Shown here: in pieces, positions 1 to 8,000 of the stretch
Position numbering within the stretch: position 1 is the stretch's first letter
How the letters are laid out: the number at the start of each line of letters is the position of its first letter
Source of the DNA: Anaerolineae bacterium
GTDB lineage: Bacteria; Chloroflexota; Anaerolineae; JAADDB01
NCBI GenBank assembly: GCA_015486895.1
Contig: WFQT01000128.1
Coordinates: 1-12,382, forward strand
Length of the DNA stretch: 12,382 nt
Direction: 5' to 3'
The notes under the pieces: model-generated
Database searches by the model: none
Told to the model about the DNA's origin: nothing
What the model saw: the letters and a program-made list of their open reading frames with translations, nothing else
Program-made: the position numbers and the translations under genes

Positions 1-246
1 GCTTTTTCCGAACTCAACGACCCATTAGACCAAGAAGAACGATTTCGTATGGAACGTACTCTGGCCGCCGCCGGGGATGACGAAGCCCATCCCATTGACG
101 ATGATTTTGTCTTAGCTCTACGGTTCGGCATGCCGCCCACCGGCGGCTTCGGCATGGGTGTTGATCGCTTTACCATGCTGTTGACCGACCAGCACTCCAT
201 TCGTGAAGTGATTCTTTTCCCGCATTTGCGGCAAAAACCGGAATAA
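1..246 (+). CDS. lysS: Lysyl-tRNA synthetase (class II), C-terminal fragment
   Basis: Only the last 81 codons are in the window; the gene begins before base 1. LysRS charges tRNA-Lys with lysine in the cytoplasm. The fragment starts with the 'ELNDPLDQEERF' block typical of the LysRS catalytic core and carries class II motif 3 ('GGFGMGVDRF', about bases 148-177), whose Arg contacts ATP. It ends in 'REVILFPHLR', the usual end of bacterial LysRS, so the 3' end is intact. The next gene starts 39 bases downstream on the same strand and no terminator is evident between them, so read-through is possible. Class II AspRS or AsnRS share motif 3, but the ELNDP block argues for LysRS. Confidence 0.93.
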   Translation, partial: AFSELNDPLDQEERFRMERTLAAAGDDEAHPIDDDFVLALRFGMPPTGGFGMGVDRFTMLLTDQHSIREVILFPHLRQKPE

Positions 247-285
247 GGGCAAGGCACGCCTCGCCACTACTTCATCGAGGAAAGA

Positions 286-2427
286 ATGCCATTGGATCGG
301 CAACCACTTTACATCGCCTTCATCTGGCACATGCACCAACCGGATTACCGGATTCCAGGCCAAGGGCGCTATGCTTTGCCATGGGTGCGCATGCACGCCG
401 TCAAAGACTACCTGCACATGCTGGAATTGCTGCGCCGTTACCCAGATGTCAAAGCAACTTTCAACTTCGTCCCTTCCCTGCTGGATCAGTTAGAAGGATA
501 CAGCAAAGGGGAAGCCACCGATGTCATGATGGATCTGGGCCAGCAGTGCAACTGGAACGAGGAAGAAAAACGTCAAATTCTCAACTTCGGCTTCAGTATT
601 AACTGGGACCACATCGCCCGGCGCTATCCTCGCTACAGCGAGCTCATCAACCACCGTGATGCCGCTTTGCATGACCCCAATGCGTTCAGCAATCAAGATT
701 ATCGCGACCTCCTCACCTGGTTTAATTTGGCCTGGGTCAATTCTACCTGGCTGAAACAAGACAATGTGCTGCACAAGCTGGTCAAAAAAGGTCGCGATTT
801 CTCCAAAGATGATTTCGAGCAATTACTAGAAAAGCATCATCAGATCATCGCCTTGATCTCGCCGACGTTGCGGGACCTTGCTTATCAAAGAAAACAAATC
901 GAAATTAGCACCTCACCTTACTACCACTCGATCCTGCCATTGCTGGTAAACACAGATATCGCTTTGCGAGCGTCGCCGGGACTTAACTTGCCCACACCAG
1001 CTTTCGTTGCCCCTGAGGATGCTAAAGTACAAATACAACGGGCAATCCGTCACCACCGCAAGCAATTCGGCCAGCCACCACGCGGCATCTGGCCTTCCGA
1101 AGGTGCTGTGGCACCGGAAATTTTGCCTTTCCTAAACGAAGCGGGATTAGATTGGTTCGCAACGGACGAAGCAATACTGGCCCGGAGTTTAGGCATTTCT
1201 TTCACGCGAGACCAACAAGAGCAGGTCGAACAGCCAGAGCAGCTCTATCATGCTTACCGAGCTTCCAGCCCCGCCGGCTACTTGGCAGCCATCTTTCGCG
1301 ATCGTGTCCTATCTGACCGCATCGGCTTCGTTTACATGCATTATCCGCCCCACCAGGCCGCCGAAGACCTGATTGTGCGGCTGCAAACCATCCGCCACCG
1401 CCTTTCAGGACAACCAGGGCCATTCCTGGTCAGCATAATCTTGGATGGAGAGAACTGCTGGGAACATTACGAAGACAACGGCGCTCCGTTCCTGCACGAG
1501 TTGTACCGTCGTCTAAGCCAAGCGCCCGATTTGCAAACAGTCACTGTTTCGGAATTCCTGGACCTACACGGCACACAAGAAGAGCTGCCGGAATTAGCCA
1601 GCGGTTCTTGGATTATGGGCGATTTCACCACCTGGATCGGCGACCCGGAACACAATAGCGCCTGGAGCTTGTTGCGGCAAACGAGAGAAGAGTTAGTAGA
1701 AATAGTACGGCGTGATCAGCGCTTTTCTGCGGAGCAAGTCGCTGCCGCCTGGGAAGCGCTCTACACCACCGAAGGCAGCGACTGGTTCTGGTGGTACTCC
1801 CATCGCAACAACTCGGACCAGGACGCCATGTTCGACGAGCTGTTCCGCAAAAACTTGGCCCACGTCTACGAAAGCTTAGAGCTGCCTGTGCCAGAGCGGC
1901 TGCGTCCCCCTATCTACCGCGGTGGCCGGGAACTGGAAGCTGCTGAGGAAGTAACGCCGTTTTTCACCCCGCAGCTTACGGCGGCTGCCGATCACGCACT
2001 ACAATGGAAACAGGCGGCTGTGTTCCATGCTCGGCTTTCCACTGGCACCATGCAGTTGGCTTACGCTCCGCTTCACACTATCCGTTTAGGTTACAACCAC
2101 GATAACCTGTACCTACGCTTCGAATTAGGCGAGCCCATCGGCCGGCGGACACTGGTCGCCAGCTTCACCGGCGCCCGGGGTGCCCTGGGCGATCTGCTCG
2201 TCCACGGTGCCGGCAAGACAGAATTCTGGCGCTATGGGCTAAAAACTTCCGCCGTGATACAACTGGCCGCTTCCGGGCGAGTCGTAGAAATCGCTGTGCC
2301 GCTAACATTGCTGCGCGTTGGCAGCGGGGATACCGTAGGCATCCGCTGCGGCTTGCAAGGAGAGAATGATCTGCTCTCACCGATCCCAGACAGCCGGCCC
2401 TATCTATTACGGCTTACTGGCCGGTAA
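286..2427 (+). CDS. Glycoside hydrolase family 57 protein (alpha-amylase/glucanotransferase type)
   Basis: 713 aa, no signal peptide, so probably cytoplasmic and acting on alpha-glucans such as glycogen or maltodextrins. The family's conserved regions appear in order: 'HMHQPDY' at residues 15-21; 'EISTSPYYH' at 206-214; 'GIWPSEGAV' at about 267-275, where E272 is the expected nucleophile; 'DWFATDEA' at 289-296; and 'LDGENCWEHY' from 386, where D387 is the expected acid/base. The catalytic (beta/alpha)7-type region plus its helical segment reaches about residue 540. The last ~170 residues look like a beta-rich accessory domain ('GYNHDNLYLRFE'), as in other long GH57 proteins. The start follows GAGG at 277-280. 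GH57 covers amylase, amylopullulanase, 4-alpha-glucanotransferase and branching enzyme, and I cannot choose among them. It converges on the dehydrogenase operon downstream. Confidence 0.9.
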   Translation: MPLDRQPLYIAFIWHMHQPDYRIPGQGRYALPWVRMHAVKDYLHMLELLRRYPDVKATFNFVPSLLDQLEGYSKGEATDVMMDLGQQCNWNEEEKRQILNFGFSINWDHIARRYPRYSELINHRDAALHDPNAFSNQDYRDLLTWFNLAWVNSTWLKQDNVLHKLVKKGRDFSKDDFEQLLEKHHQIIALISPTLRDLAYQRKQIEISTSPYYHSILPLLVNTDIALRASPGLNLPTPAFVAPEDAKVQIQRAIRHHRKQFGQPPRGIWPSEGAVAPEILPFLNEAGLDWFATDEAILARSLGISFTRDQQEQVEQPEQLYHAYRASSPAGYLAAIFRDRVLSDRIGFVYMHYPPHQAAEDLIVRLQTIRHRLSGQPGPFLVSIILDGENCWEHYEDNGAPFLHELYRRLSQAPDLQTVTVSEFLDLHGTQEELPELASGSWIMGDFTTWIGDPEHNSAWSLLRQTREELVEIVRRDQRFSAEQVAAAWEALYTTEGSDWFWWYSHRNNSDQDAMFDELFRKNLAHVYESLELPVPERLRPPIYRGGRELEAAEEVTPFFTPQLTAAADHALQWKQAAVFHARLSTGTMQLAYAPLHTIRLGYNHDNLYLRFELGEPIGRRTLVASFTGARGALGDLLVHGAGKTEFWRYGLKTSAVIQLAASGRVVEIAVPLTLLRVGSGDTVGIRCGLQGENDLLSPIPDSRPYLLRLTGR

Positions 2428-2553
2428 ACAAACTATCGTGCACAGATGGCAGCACGGGCCCTCTCCGGGCAATGCTGTGTTGAGCACTTTAGTAGGGCTT
2501 GACCTCTCCCCCGGTTCATGGCAGAACGACAAAAGCACCCCCTCTATTGGACC

Positions 2554-2674
2554 CTGGCGTTTTTATTTTAGCCACAGACTTCCACAGATTTTATTTTTGC
2601 GGTTTTAATCCATGCAATCTGTGCAATCCATGGTAAAGATAGTTAGGTCAACTCTAAAACGTCATTTTCGCCAG
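2554..2674. repeat. ~120-bp interspersed element, copy 1
   Basis: Intergenic sequence between the convergent GH57 and dehydrogenase genes. It is bounded by a 6-bp terminal inverted repeat (CTGGCG at 2554-2559, CGCCAG at 2669-2674). Inside are arms CACAGATT (2583-2590) and AATCTGTG (2616-2623), then a short hairpin TTAG/CTAA (2643-2646, 2654-2657). The right-hand 44 bases (2632-2675) match 9250-9292 with three substitutions and one indel. The element is A/T-rich and non-coding in all frames. It looks like a small non-autonomous repeat (MITE-like or fold-back) rather than an IS. The rest of the gap (2428-2553) shows only a weak hairpin and no convincing terminator. Confidence 0.7.
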
Positions 2675-2681
2675 ATCTTAG

Positions 2682-3659
2682 CTATCCATATACTTCCGGA
2701 TTCACACAAGCAGGTAGTCGCTCACCGCGCAGCCCGGCCAGCAGATTTCTCACCGCCATGAGCGCCATTCTGTCACGCGTTGCCACGGATGCGCTGCCAA
2801 TATGCGGCGCTACGATAATGTTATCCAACATGAGCAACGGGTGATCGACTGGTAACGGTTCTGGATCTGTCACGTCCAGCGCCGCGTAAGCAATAACACC
2901 ATCACGCAGCGCTCTATACAACGCCTCACTATCCACAATTTTGCCTCGCGCCGTGTTGATCAACACCGCCGTGCGTTTCATCTTCCGCAGCGCTTTTTCA
3001 TCAATGAGCCGTTCCGTCTCCAGCGTTAGAGGGGCATGGATGCTAACAAAATCGGACTCCGTCAATAATGTATCCAAATCGACATACTGGGCGCCAATTG
3101 CCTCTGCCTGCGGGTGGGTATGATGATTATAATACAAAATGCGACAATCAAAACCAGCACAACGACGGGCAAGAGCATAGCCAATGCGTCCCATGCCAAT
3201 AATTCCTACACTGCTGCCATGAATGTCAACGCCTAAGAAGCCCAATGGCATCCAGGTCCGCCATTTGCCGGCACGCACGAAGCGATCCGCTTCCAGCAAA
3301 CGCCGGGCTGCAGCCATCAGCAAGGCAAAAGCCAAATCGGCGGTAGTCTCCGTCAGCACCCCGGGCGTATTGCCTACCGGTATCCCCCGGCGGGTACAAG
3401 CAGCGACATCCACATTGTCATAGCCGACAGCAAAGTTGCTGATAACCCTCAATTGGGGCCCTATCGCTTCCAGCAACGCTTCATCCACAGGCTCTGTGAG
3501 CAATGTCAGTAAGCCATCAGCACCCTGGGCCCACGATAGCATTACCTTTCGGGGAATTGGCGTTTCCTCAGGCCAGACGCGCACTAATGCCTCTTCATTT
3601 AGCATGTCCAATCCTACCTGAGGAATGCGTCGAGTCACTACAACGTACGGTCTTTTCAC
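2682..3659 (-). CDS. D-isomer-specific 2-hydroxyacid dehydrogenase (glyoxylate/hydroxypyruvate reductase-like)
   Basis: 325 aa from the GTG at 3659. This start is preferred because GGAGG lies 7 bases upstream and the GTG overlaps the previous gene's TGA (GTGA, 3656-3659); an upstream ATG at 3710 would add 17 unrelated residues. It should reduce a 2-oxoacid such as glyoxylate or hydroxypyruvate with NAD(P)H in the cytoplasm. The Rossmann motif GMGRIG is at 155-160. The catalytic triad is present: R238 in 'NTARG', E267 in 'DPEP' and H286 in 'PHIGSA'. The family signature around 'NTPGVLTETTADLAFALL' (97-114) is also there. Length and order fit GyaR/GhrB-type enzymes. Phosphoglycerate dehydrogenase is less likely because there is no C-terminal ACT domain. 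It is last in an operon with two putative regulators, so its level may be tied to theirs. Confidence 0.9.
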   Translation of the reverse strand: MKRPYVVVTRRIPQVGLDMLNEEALVRVWPEETPIPRKVMLSWAQGADGLLTLLTEPVDEALLEAIGPQLRVISNFAVGYDNVDVAACTRRGIPVGNTPGVLTETTADLAFALLMAAARRLLEADRFVRAGKWRTWMPLGFLGVDIHGSSVGIIGMGRIGYALARRCAGFDCRILYYNHHTHPQAEAIGAQYVDLDTLLTESDFVSIHAPLTLETERLIDEKALRKMKRTAVLINTARGKIVDSEALYRALRDGVIAYAALDVTDPEPLPVDHPLLMLDNIIVAPHIGSASVATRDRMALMAVRNLLAGLRGERLPACVNPEVYG

Positions 3660-4096
3660 GCCGTTTCCTCCCCTGCGGGCGGCGAAAATGGTTGACCGGC
3701 GCGACGCCACCGCTCCACGACATGGCGCTGCACAATCGCCTCGCGGCCATCCTCTTGCAGCAGGCTAAAAGATCCCAGGTCAAACCACTGCACGCGCCCA
3801 GAAAGTGTGCTACCTGTTGCCAACTCGAAATCGGCCAGCACATCCTGGCCGCTAACCTCCTGCAAGAAAAAAGTTAGATCGCGGCGAGACCAGGCATGCC
3901 GCCAAAAGAGCTCTTCGGCCGGCAGATCGTAATATATCGCCAGTTTGCGCAGGATCTCCTCATTGCCCAAGGGCCGATAACGCTGCTCCATTTGCCGGAG
4001 TATGCCTGCCGGCACGCCAGTCGCCTCGGAAATGGTCCTGAAGTCCGGGCCCCGCTTCAGAGCACGCAAATAACGAAGATAATCGCTACTACTCAT
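3656..4096 (-). CDS. Small HTH protein with a C-terminal Hfq/Sm-like domain
   Basis: 146 aa from the ATG at 4096. GAAGGAG lies 7 bases upstream, within the end of the preceding gene; an upstream in-frame ATG at 4135 lies inside that gene and lacks such a site. Residues 3-62 look like a lambda-repressor-type HTH ('ISEATGVPAGILRQME', then 'KLAIYYDLPAEELF'). Residues about 74-131 resemble an Hfq-type Sm fold. 'GSTLSGRVQWFDLGSFSLL' (95-113) aligns with the Hfq Sm1 stretch, including the conserved Phe-Asp (F105, D106), and 'IVQRHVV' (121-127) aligns with the Sm2 'YKHAIS' stretch. It is a shorter version of the 237-aa protein encoded 4 bases upstream, suggesting duplication. Its TGA overlaps the GTG of the dehydrogenase. 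The Sm assignment is by eye; another small beta-barrel is possible. Function unknown; RNA and/or DNA binding is inferred. Confidence 0.72.
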   Translation of the reverse strand: MSSSDYLRYLRALKRGPDFRTISEATGVPAGILRQMEQRYRPLGNEEILRKLAIYYDLPAEELFWRHAWSRRDLTFFLQEVSGQDVLADFELATGSTLSGRVQWFDLGSFSLLQEDGREAIVQRHVVERWRRAGQPFSPPAGEETA

Positions 4097-4100
4097 CGGC

Positions 4101-4814
4101 TTACTCCTTCTCACAATAATAATAGGCAATAGCAAGCTTATTTATTGTGACTTCCTGCCCTTCCTGATCGCGTAAAGTCAAAATATAAGGGCCAAAGCCA
4201 ACAATGGAGCCTATCTGGGTAGAGTCATCAAAGAGCGTAACGCGTAATGTCGCGTTAGACTCCACACACTCTTGCAAGTACTTCAGCTCAAAGCGATCGA
4301 CCCCTTCTGGCAAGTAAGCACGGCGCATGTTCTGCTTCCGTTCTTGGGGCTCCCGCTGGGCAATTTCTCTTTGTAATGTGTTCAACAGCCCACTGGCTTC
4401 TTTCTGGTTCAATTCATCCAGTGGCTTTTTAGCCAGTTCAAGAACTGCCGTTTCGTCTAACGACAAGTAAGCCAGAAGTCGCTGTATCTGAAGCCGTTGA
4501 GTGTCTTTCAGCGGGGGAATCACCCGCACCTGCTTGGGACGACGCTTTGACTGCTTTCCCTTTCTTGGCGCTTTGACCCTGGGTTTGTTAGGTCTGTCTT
4601 GGCTCCGCGGCGGTGCCACAGGGGGATCCGATTTCAGCTTGATCTCCCATTCCTCCACATAAAGCGCTTTCGCCAAGCGCTCCAAGTCATCAAATGGAAT
4701 CTCTTTACCTCCCAGTTCATACTCCTTGATGCGCTGAGCCGAAACACCGGAACGCCCGGCCAACTGCCCTACAGAAAGGCCTTTCCTCTTCCGAATATCC
4801 CGCAAGTTGTACAT
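4101..4814 (-). CDS. HTH–basic linker–Hfq/Sm-like fusion protein
   Basis: 237 aa from the ATG at 4814. A strong GGGAGG sits 5 bases upstream, so I reject the in-frame start at 4943, which would lie upstream of the promoter. Residues 3-56 are a Cro/C1-type HTH (XRE family), with recognition helix near 'VSAQRIKEYE' (24-33). Residues 63-99 form a Pro/Lys/Arg-rich linker. Residues 105-160 are predicted helical, with a 'KPLDELNQKEASGLL' stretch. Residues about 175-234 resemble Hfq: an N-terminal helix 'FELKYLQECV', a strand pair around 'IGSIVGFGPYILTL', and 'INKLAIAYY' where Hfq has 'YKHAIS'. Such a protein could couple promoter binding to RNA binding; this is inference. It is the first gene of the operon and could be autoregulatory. 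Confidence 0.75.
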   Translation of the reverse strand: MYNLRDIRKRKGLSVGQLAGRSGVSAQRIKEYELGGKEIPFDDLERLAKALYVEEWEIKLKSDPPVAPPRSQDRPNKPRVKAPRKGKQSKRRPKQVRVIPPLKDTQRLQIQRLLAYLSLDETAVLELAKKPLDELNQKEASGLLNTLQREIAQREPQERKQNMRRAYLPEGVDRFELKYLQECVESNATLRVTLFDDSTQIGSIVGFGPYILTLRDQEGQEVTINKLAIAYYYCEKE

Positions 4815-4886
4815 GATGTCCTCCCTTTCAACCACGGCGGCCCCATACCGGGGCCAACTCCCTCTCACCTGGAAAAGGGTAGCCAC

Positions 4887-4916
4887 ATTGTAACTTGCGA
4901 GGGTCATAGTTGTCAA
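4887..4916 (-). promoter_or_regulatory. Sigma-70-type promoter for the HTH-Sm/dehydrogenase operon
   Basis: On the minus strand TTGACA (4916-4911) and TACAAT (4892-4887) are separated by 18 bases. The -35 is perfect and the -10 matches 5 of 6. Predicted start is near 4880, giving a 5' UTR of about 65 bases to the ATG at 4814. The -35 lies inside the odd palindrome GTTG-T-CAAC (4909-4917), and GTCGCGAC (4922-4929) lies just upstream. Either could be an operator for the XRE-type product of this operon, which is a guess. Confidence 0.75.
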
Positions 4917-4975
4917 CCACCGTCGCGACAGAGGCAACGACAAGCATGCCGGTGAAAGGCCTTCTCAGCATACTT

Positions 4976-5004
4976 TTGGCCCCAGTGGCGTTTCGTGCTA
5001 CACT
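4976..5004 (+). promoter_or_regulatory. Sigma-70-type promoter for carB
   Basis: TTGGCC (4976-4981), 17-base spacer, TACACT (4999-5004). Each box matches 4 of 6. The same TTGGCC -35 with a 17-base spacer occurs at 8930, ahead of the tyrS leader. Predicted start is near 5011, about 50 bases before the ATG. It diverges from the promoter at 4887-4916. Confidence 0.6.
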
Positions 5005-5061
5005 TTTGCCGGCGCCTGAATCGCCTCACAGGTGTCGAGAGTACAACACAGGGAGTAAAAG

Positions 5062-8000
5062 ATGCCCAAGCGGACAGACATAAACTCCATTTTGATCCTG
5101 GGTGCCGGGCCCATTGTAATCGGCCAAGCGGCAGAATTCGACTACGCTGGCACGCAAGCCATCAAGGCATTGAAAAGTGAAGGCTACCGGATCGTCTTAG
5201 TCAACTCTAATCCTGCCACCATCATGACAGACCCAGAGCTGGCCGATGCTACCTATGTTGAGCCGCTAATACCGGATATCGTAGAGAAAATCATTGCCCA
5301 GGAAAAGCCGGATGCCCTCTTGCCCACTGTCGGCGGGCAAACAGCGCTGAACTTAGCTGTTACTTTAGCCGAGAGTGGCATTTTAGAACGCTACAGCGTA
5401 GAACTCATCGGTGCCAACCAGAACGCCATGCGCATAGCCGAAGACCGGGAGAAATTCAAAGGAGCAATGGCCTCGGTGCACTTAGACGTCCCCCACAGCC
5501 GTATCGCTTCCAACATAGAAGAAGCGTTGGAAATAGCGACAACTTTAGGCTATCCAGTTCTGATCCGGCCCAGTTTCACTTTAGGCGGCAGCGGCGGCAG
5601 TATTGTTTGGGACAGAACAGAATTGCACCAAAAAGTAGACCATGGCCTGCGAGAAAGCCCCGTTCATCAGGTGCTGCTAGAAGAATCCGTATTGGGATGG
5701 AAAGAGTTCGAGCTGGAGGTAATGCGGGATCGCCAGGATAATTTCGTCGTCGTCACAAGCATTGAGAACTTGGACCCCATGGGCGTGCACACCGGCGATT
5801 CCATTACCGTGGCCCCGGCACAGACGCTAACCGATAAAGAATATCAACGGCTACGAGACATGGCTCGCTTGGTCATGGGAGCAGTAGGGGTAGAAACCGG
5901 CGGTTCCAATGTGCAATTCGCCGTCAACCCGGAGAATGGACACACGGTCGTTATCGAAATGAATCCTCGTGTCAGCCGTTCCTCCGCCCTGGCGTCTAAA
6001 GCCACCGGCTTCCCCATTGCCAAAATCGCCGCCCTTCTGGCGGTAGGCTACACACTGGATGAAATCAAGAACGACATTACCCAAGAAACAGTAGCCGCTT
6101 TCGAGCCCTCCCTGGACTACGTCGTGGTGAAAGTGCCCCGCTGGAATTTCGAGAAGTTCCCCGGCGTTGATGACACTTTAGGCCCGCAGATGAAAGCTGT
6201 GGGCGAAGTAATGGCTATCGGCCGGACTTTCCCGGAGGCGTTGCAAAAAGCACTGCGCAGCTTGGAAAGCAGTGGCCGACCATTCCAGTCCAGTATAGAA
6301 GCTGGAAAATTGAAAGACCTTCTGCAGCGGCCTAACCCGCGCCGACTTGAAGCCGTGCTCGCGGCGTTACGGAACGGAATGTCAAGGGAACAACTGCATG
6401 TTCTCACCGGTTACGACCCCTGGTTCTTAGCCCAAATAGCAGAAATCGCATCTTGGGAGAACCATTTGACCAACTATACCGTGGAGACTTTGCCGGCAAA
6501 CTTGCTTTTCGACGCCAAACAAATGGGCTTCAGCGACCGTCGCTTAGCCGAACTCATGGGCGACAAAGAAAGCGAAGTGCGGCAGCGACAAAAGGCTTTA
6601 GGCATACGCCCCGTCTACCGACGCGTCGACACCTGTGCAGCAGAATTTCAAGCCCTCACCCCTTACCTTTACTCCACCTACGAGAGCTTAGACGAAGCAA
6701 ATCCTAACGACCGGCCCAAAGTGATCATTTTAGGCAGCGGGCCCAATCGTATCGGCCAGGGAATCGAGTTCGATTATTGTTGCTGTCATGCCTCCTTTGC
6801 CTTGCAGGAAATGGGCATTGAAACCGTGATGGTGAATTCCAACCCGGAGACGGTGAGCACAGATTACGACACCTCCGATCGCCTTTACTTCGAGCCCCTA
6901 ACGCTGGAAGACGTGCTACACATCGTGGCAGAAGAGCAAACCCGGGGCAAGCTGCTGGGTGTCATTGTACAGTTGGGCGGCCAGACCCCACTAAACTTGA
7001 CCCAGGAACTAACTGCCGCCGGCGTGCCTATCTTAGGCACGTCCGCCGATGCCATCGACTTAGCGGAAGATCGGCAGCGCTTCGGAGCCTTGCTGACAGA
7101 ACTGGACATCCCCCAGCCGGCCCACGGCATCGCCCATTCTCCTGCGGAAGCCCAAGTGATTGCCCGGCAGATCGGCTACCCGGTCATAGTGCGTCCCAGC
7201 TACGTCTTAGGTGGCCGAGCCATGGTCATTGTCTACAATGAAGAGGACTTAGGCCGCTACATCGACGAGGCTGCCGAAGCAGCCCCAGGTAAGCCGATTT
7301 TAGTGGATCAGTACCTGGAGGACGCTTACGAGATCGACGTAGACGCGGTCGCTGACGGTCAACAAGTCGTCATTGGGGGCGTCATGCAACACATCGAGGA
7401 AGCCGGCGTCCATTCCGGCGACTCCGCTATGCTACTTCCTCCATACAAAGTCAGTTACTACCACTTGAACATCATCCGCGATTATACCCGGCACATCGGC
7501 CTGGCACTACATGTACGCGGCCTAATGAATGTGCAATACGCTATCAAAGAGGACATCGTCTACGTGCTGGAAGTAAACCCCCGAGCCAGCCGTACTGTGC
7601 CTTTCGTCAGCAAGGCCACCGGCGTGCCATTAGCGAAAATCGCCACTCAGGTCATGGCCGGAAAAAGCTTAGCAGAGATCGCCTTTCTGGAAGAACCCGC
7701 TATAGATGGGTTCTTCGTAAAAGAAGTCGTGTTACCGTTCAACAAGTTTCCCTCCGTCGACGCCCTCTTAGGACCGGAGATGCACAGCACTGGTGAAGTC
7801 ATGGGACACGCCGCCAGAGTTGGACATGCTTTTGCCAAAGCTGAACTAGGTGCCGGAATGTCCCTCCCCACCGACGGCACGGTTCTGCTCACCGTAAATG
7901 ACTACGACAAGAGTGCCATTTTGAAGATTGGCCGCGACTTGCACCGGATGGGCTTTCGCCTCCTGGCCACGCGGGGCACGGCAGCTATGCTGTCCAAGGT

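Noticed and set aside
2366..2608. 80-codon ORF at the GH57 3' end
   Set aside because: It starts inside GH57 in another frame and ends within the repeat element; no ribosome site.
2554..2674. CRISPR repeat or array
   Set aside because: Only two distant copies of ~120 bp with terminal inverted repeats, no regular short repeats or spacers, and no cas genes.
4815..4943. N-terminal extension of the large HTH-Sm protein from an ATG at 4943
   Set aside because: It lies upstream of a near-perfect promoter on the same strand, has no ribosome site, and the residues resemble no HTH leader; the ATG at 4814 has GGGAGG at 5 bases.
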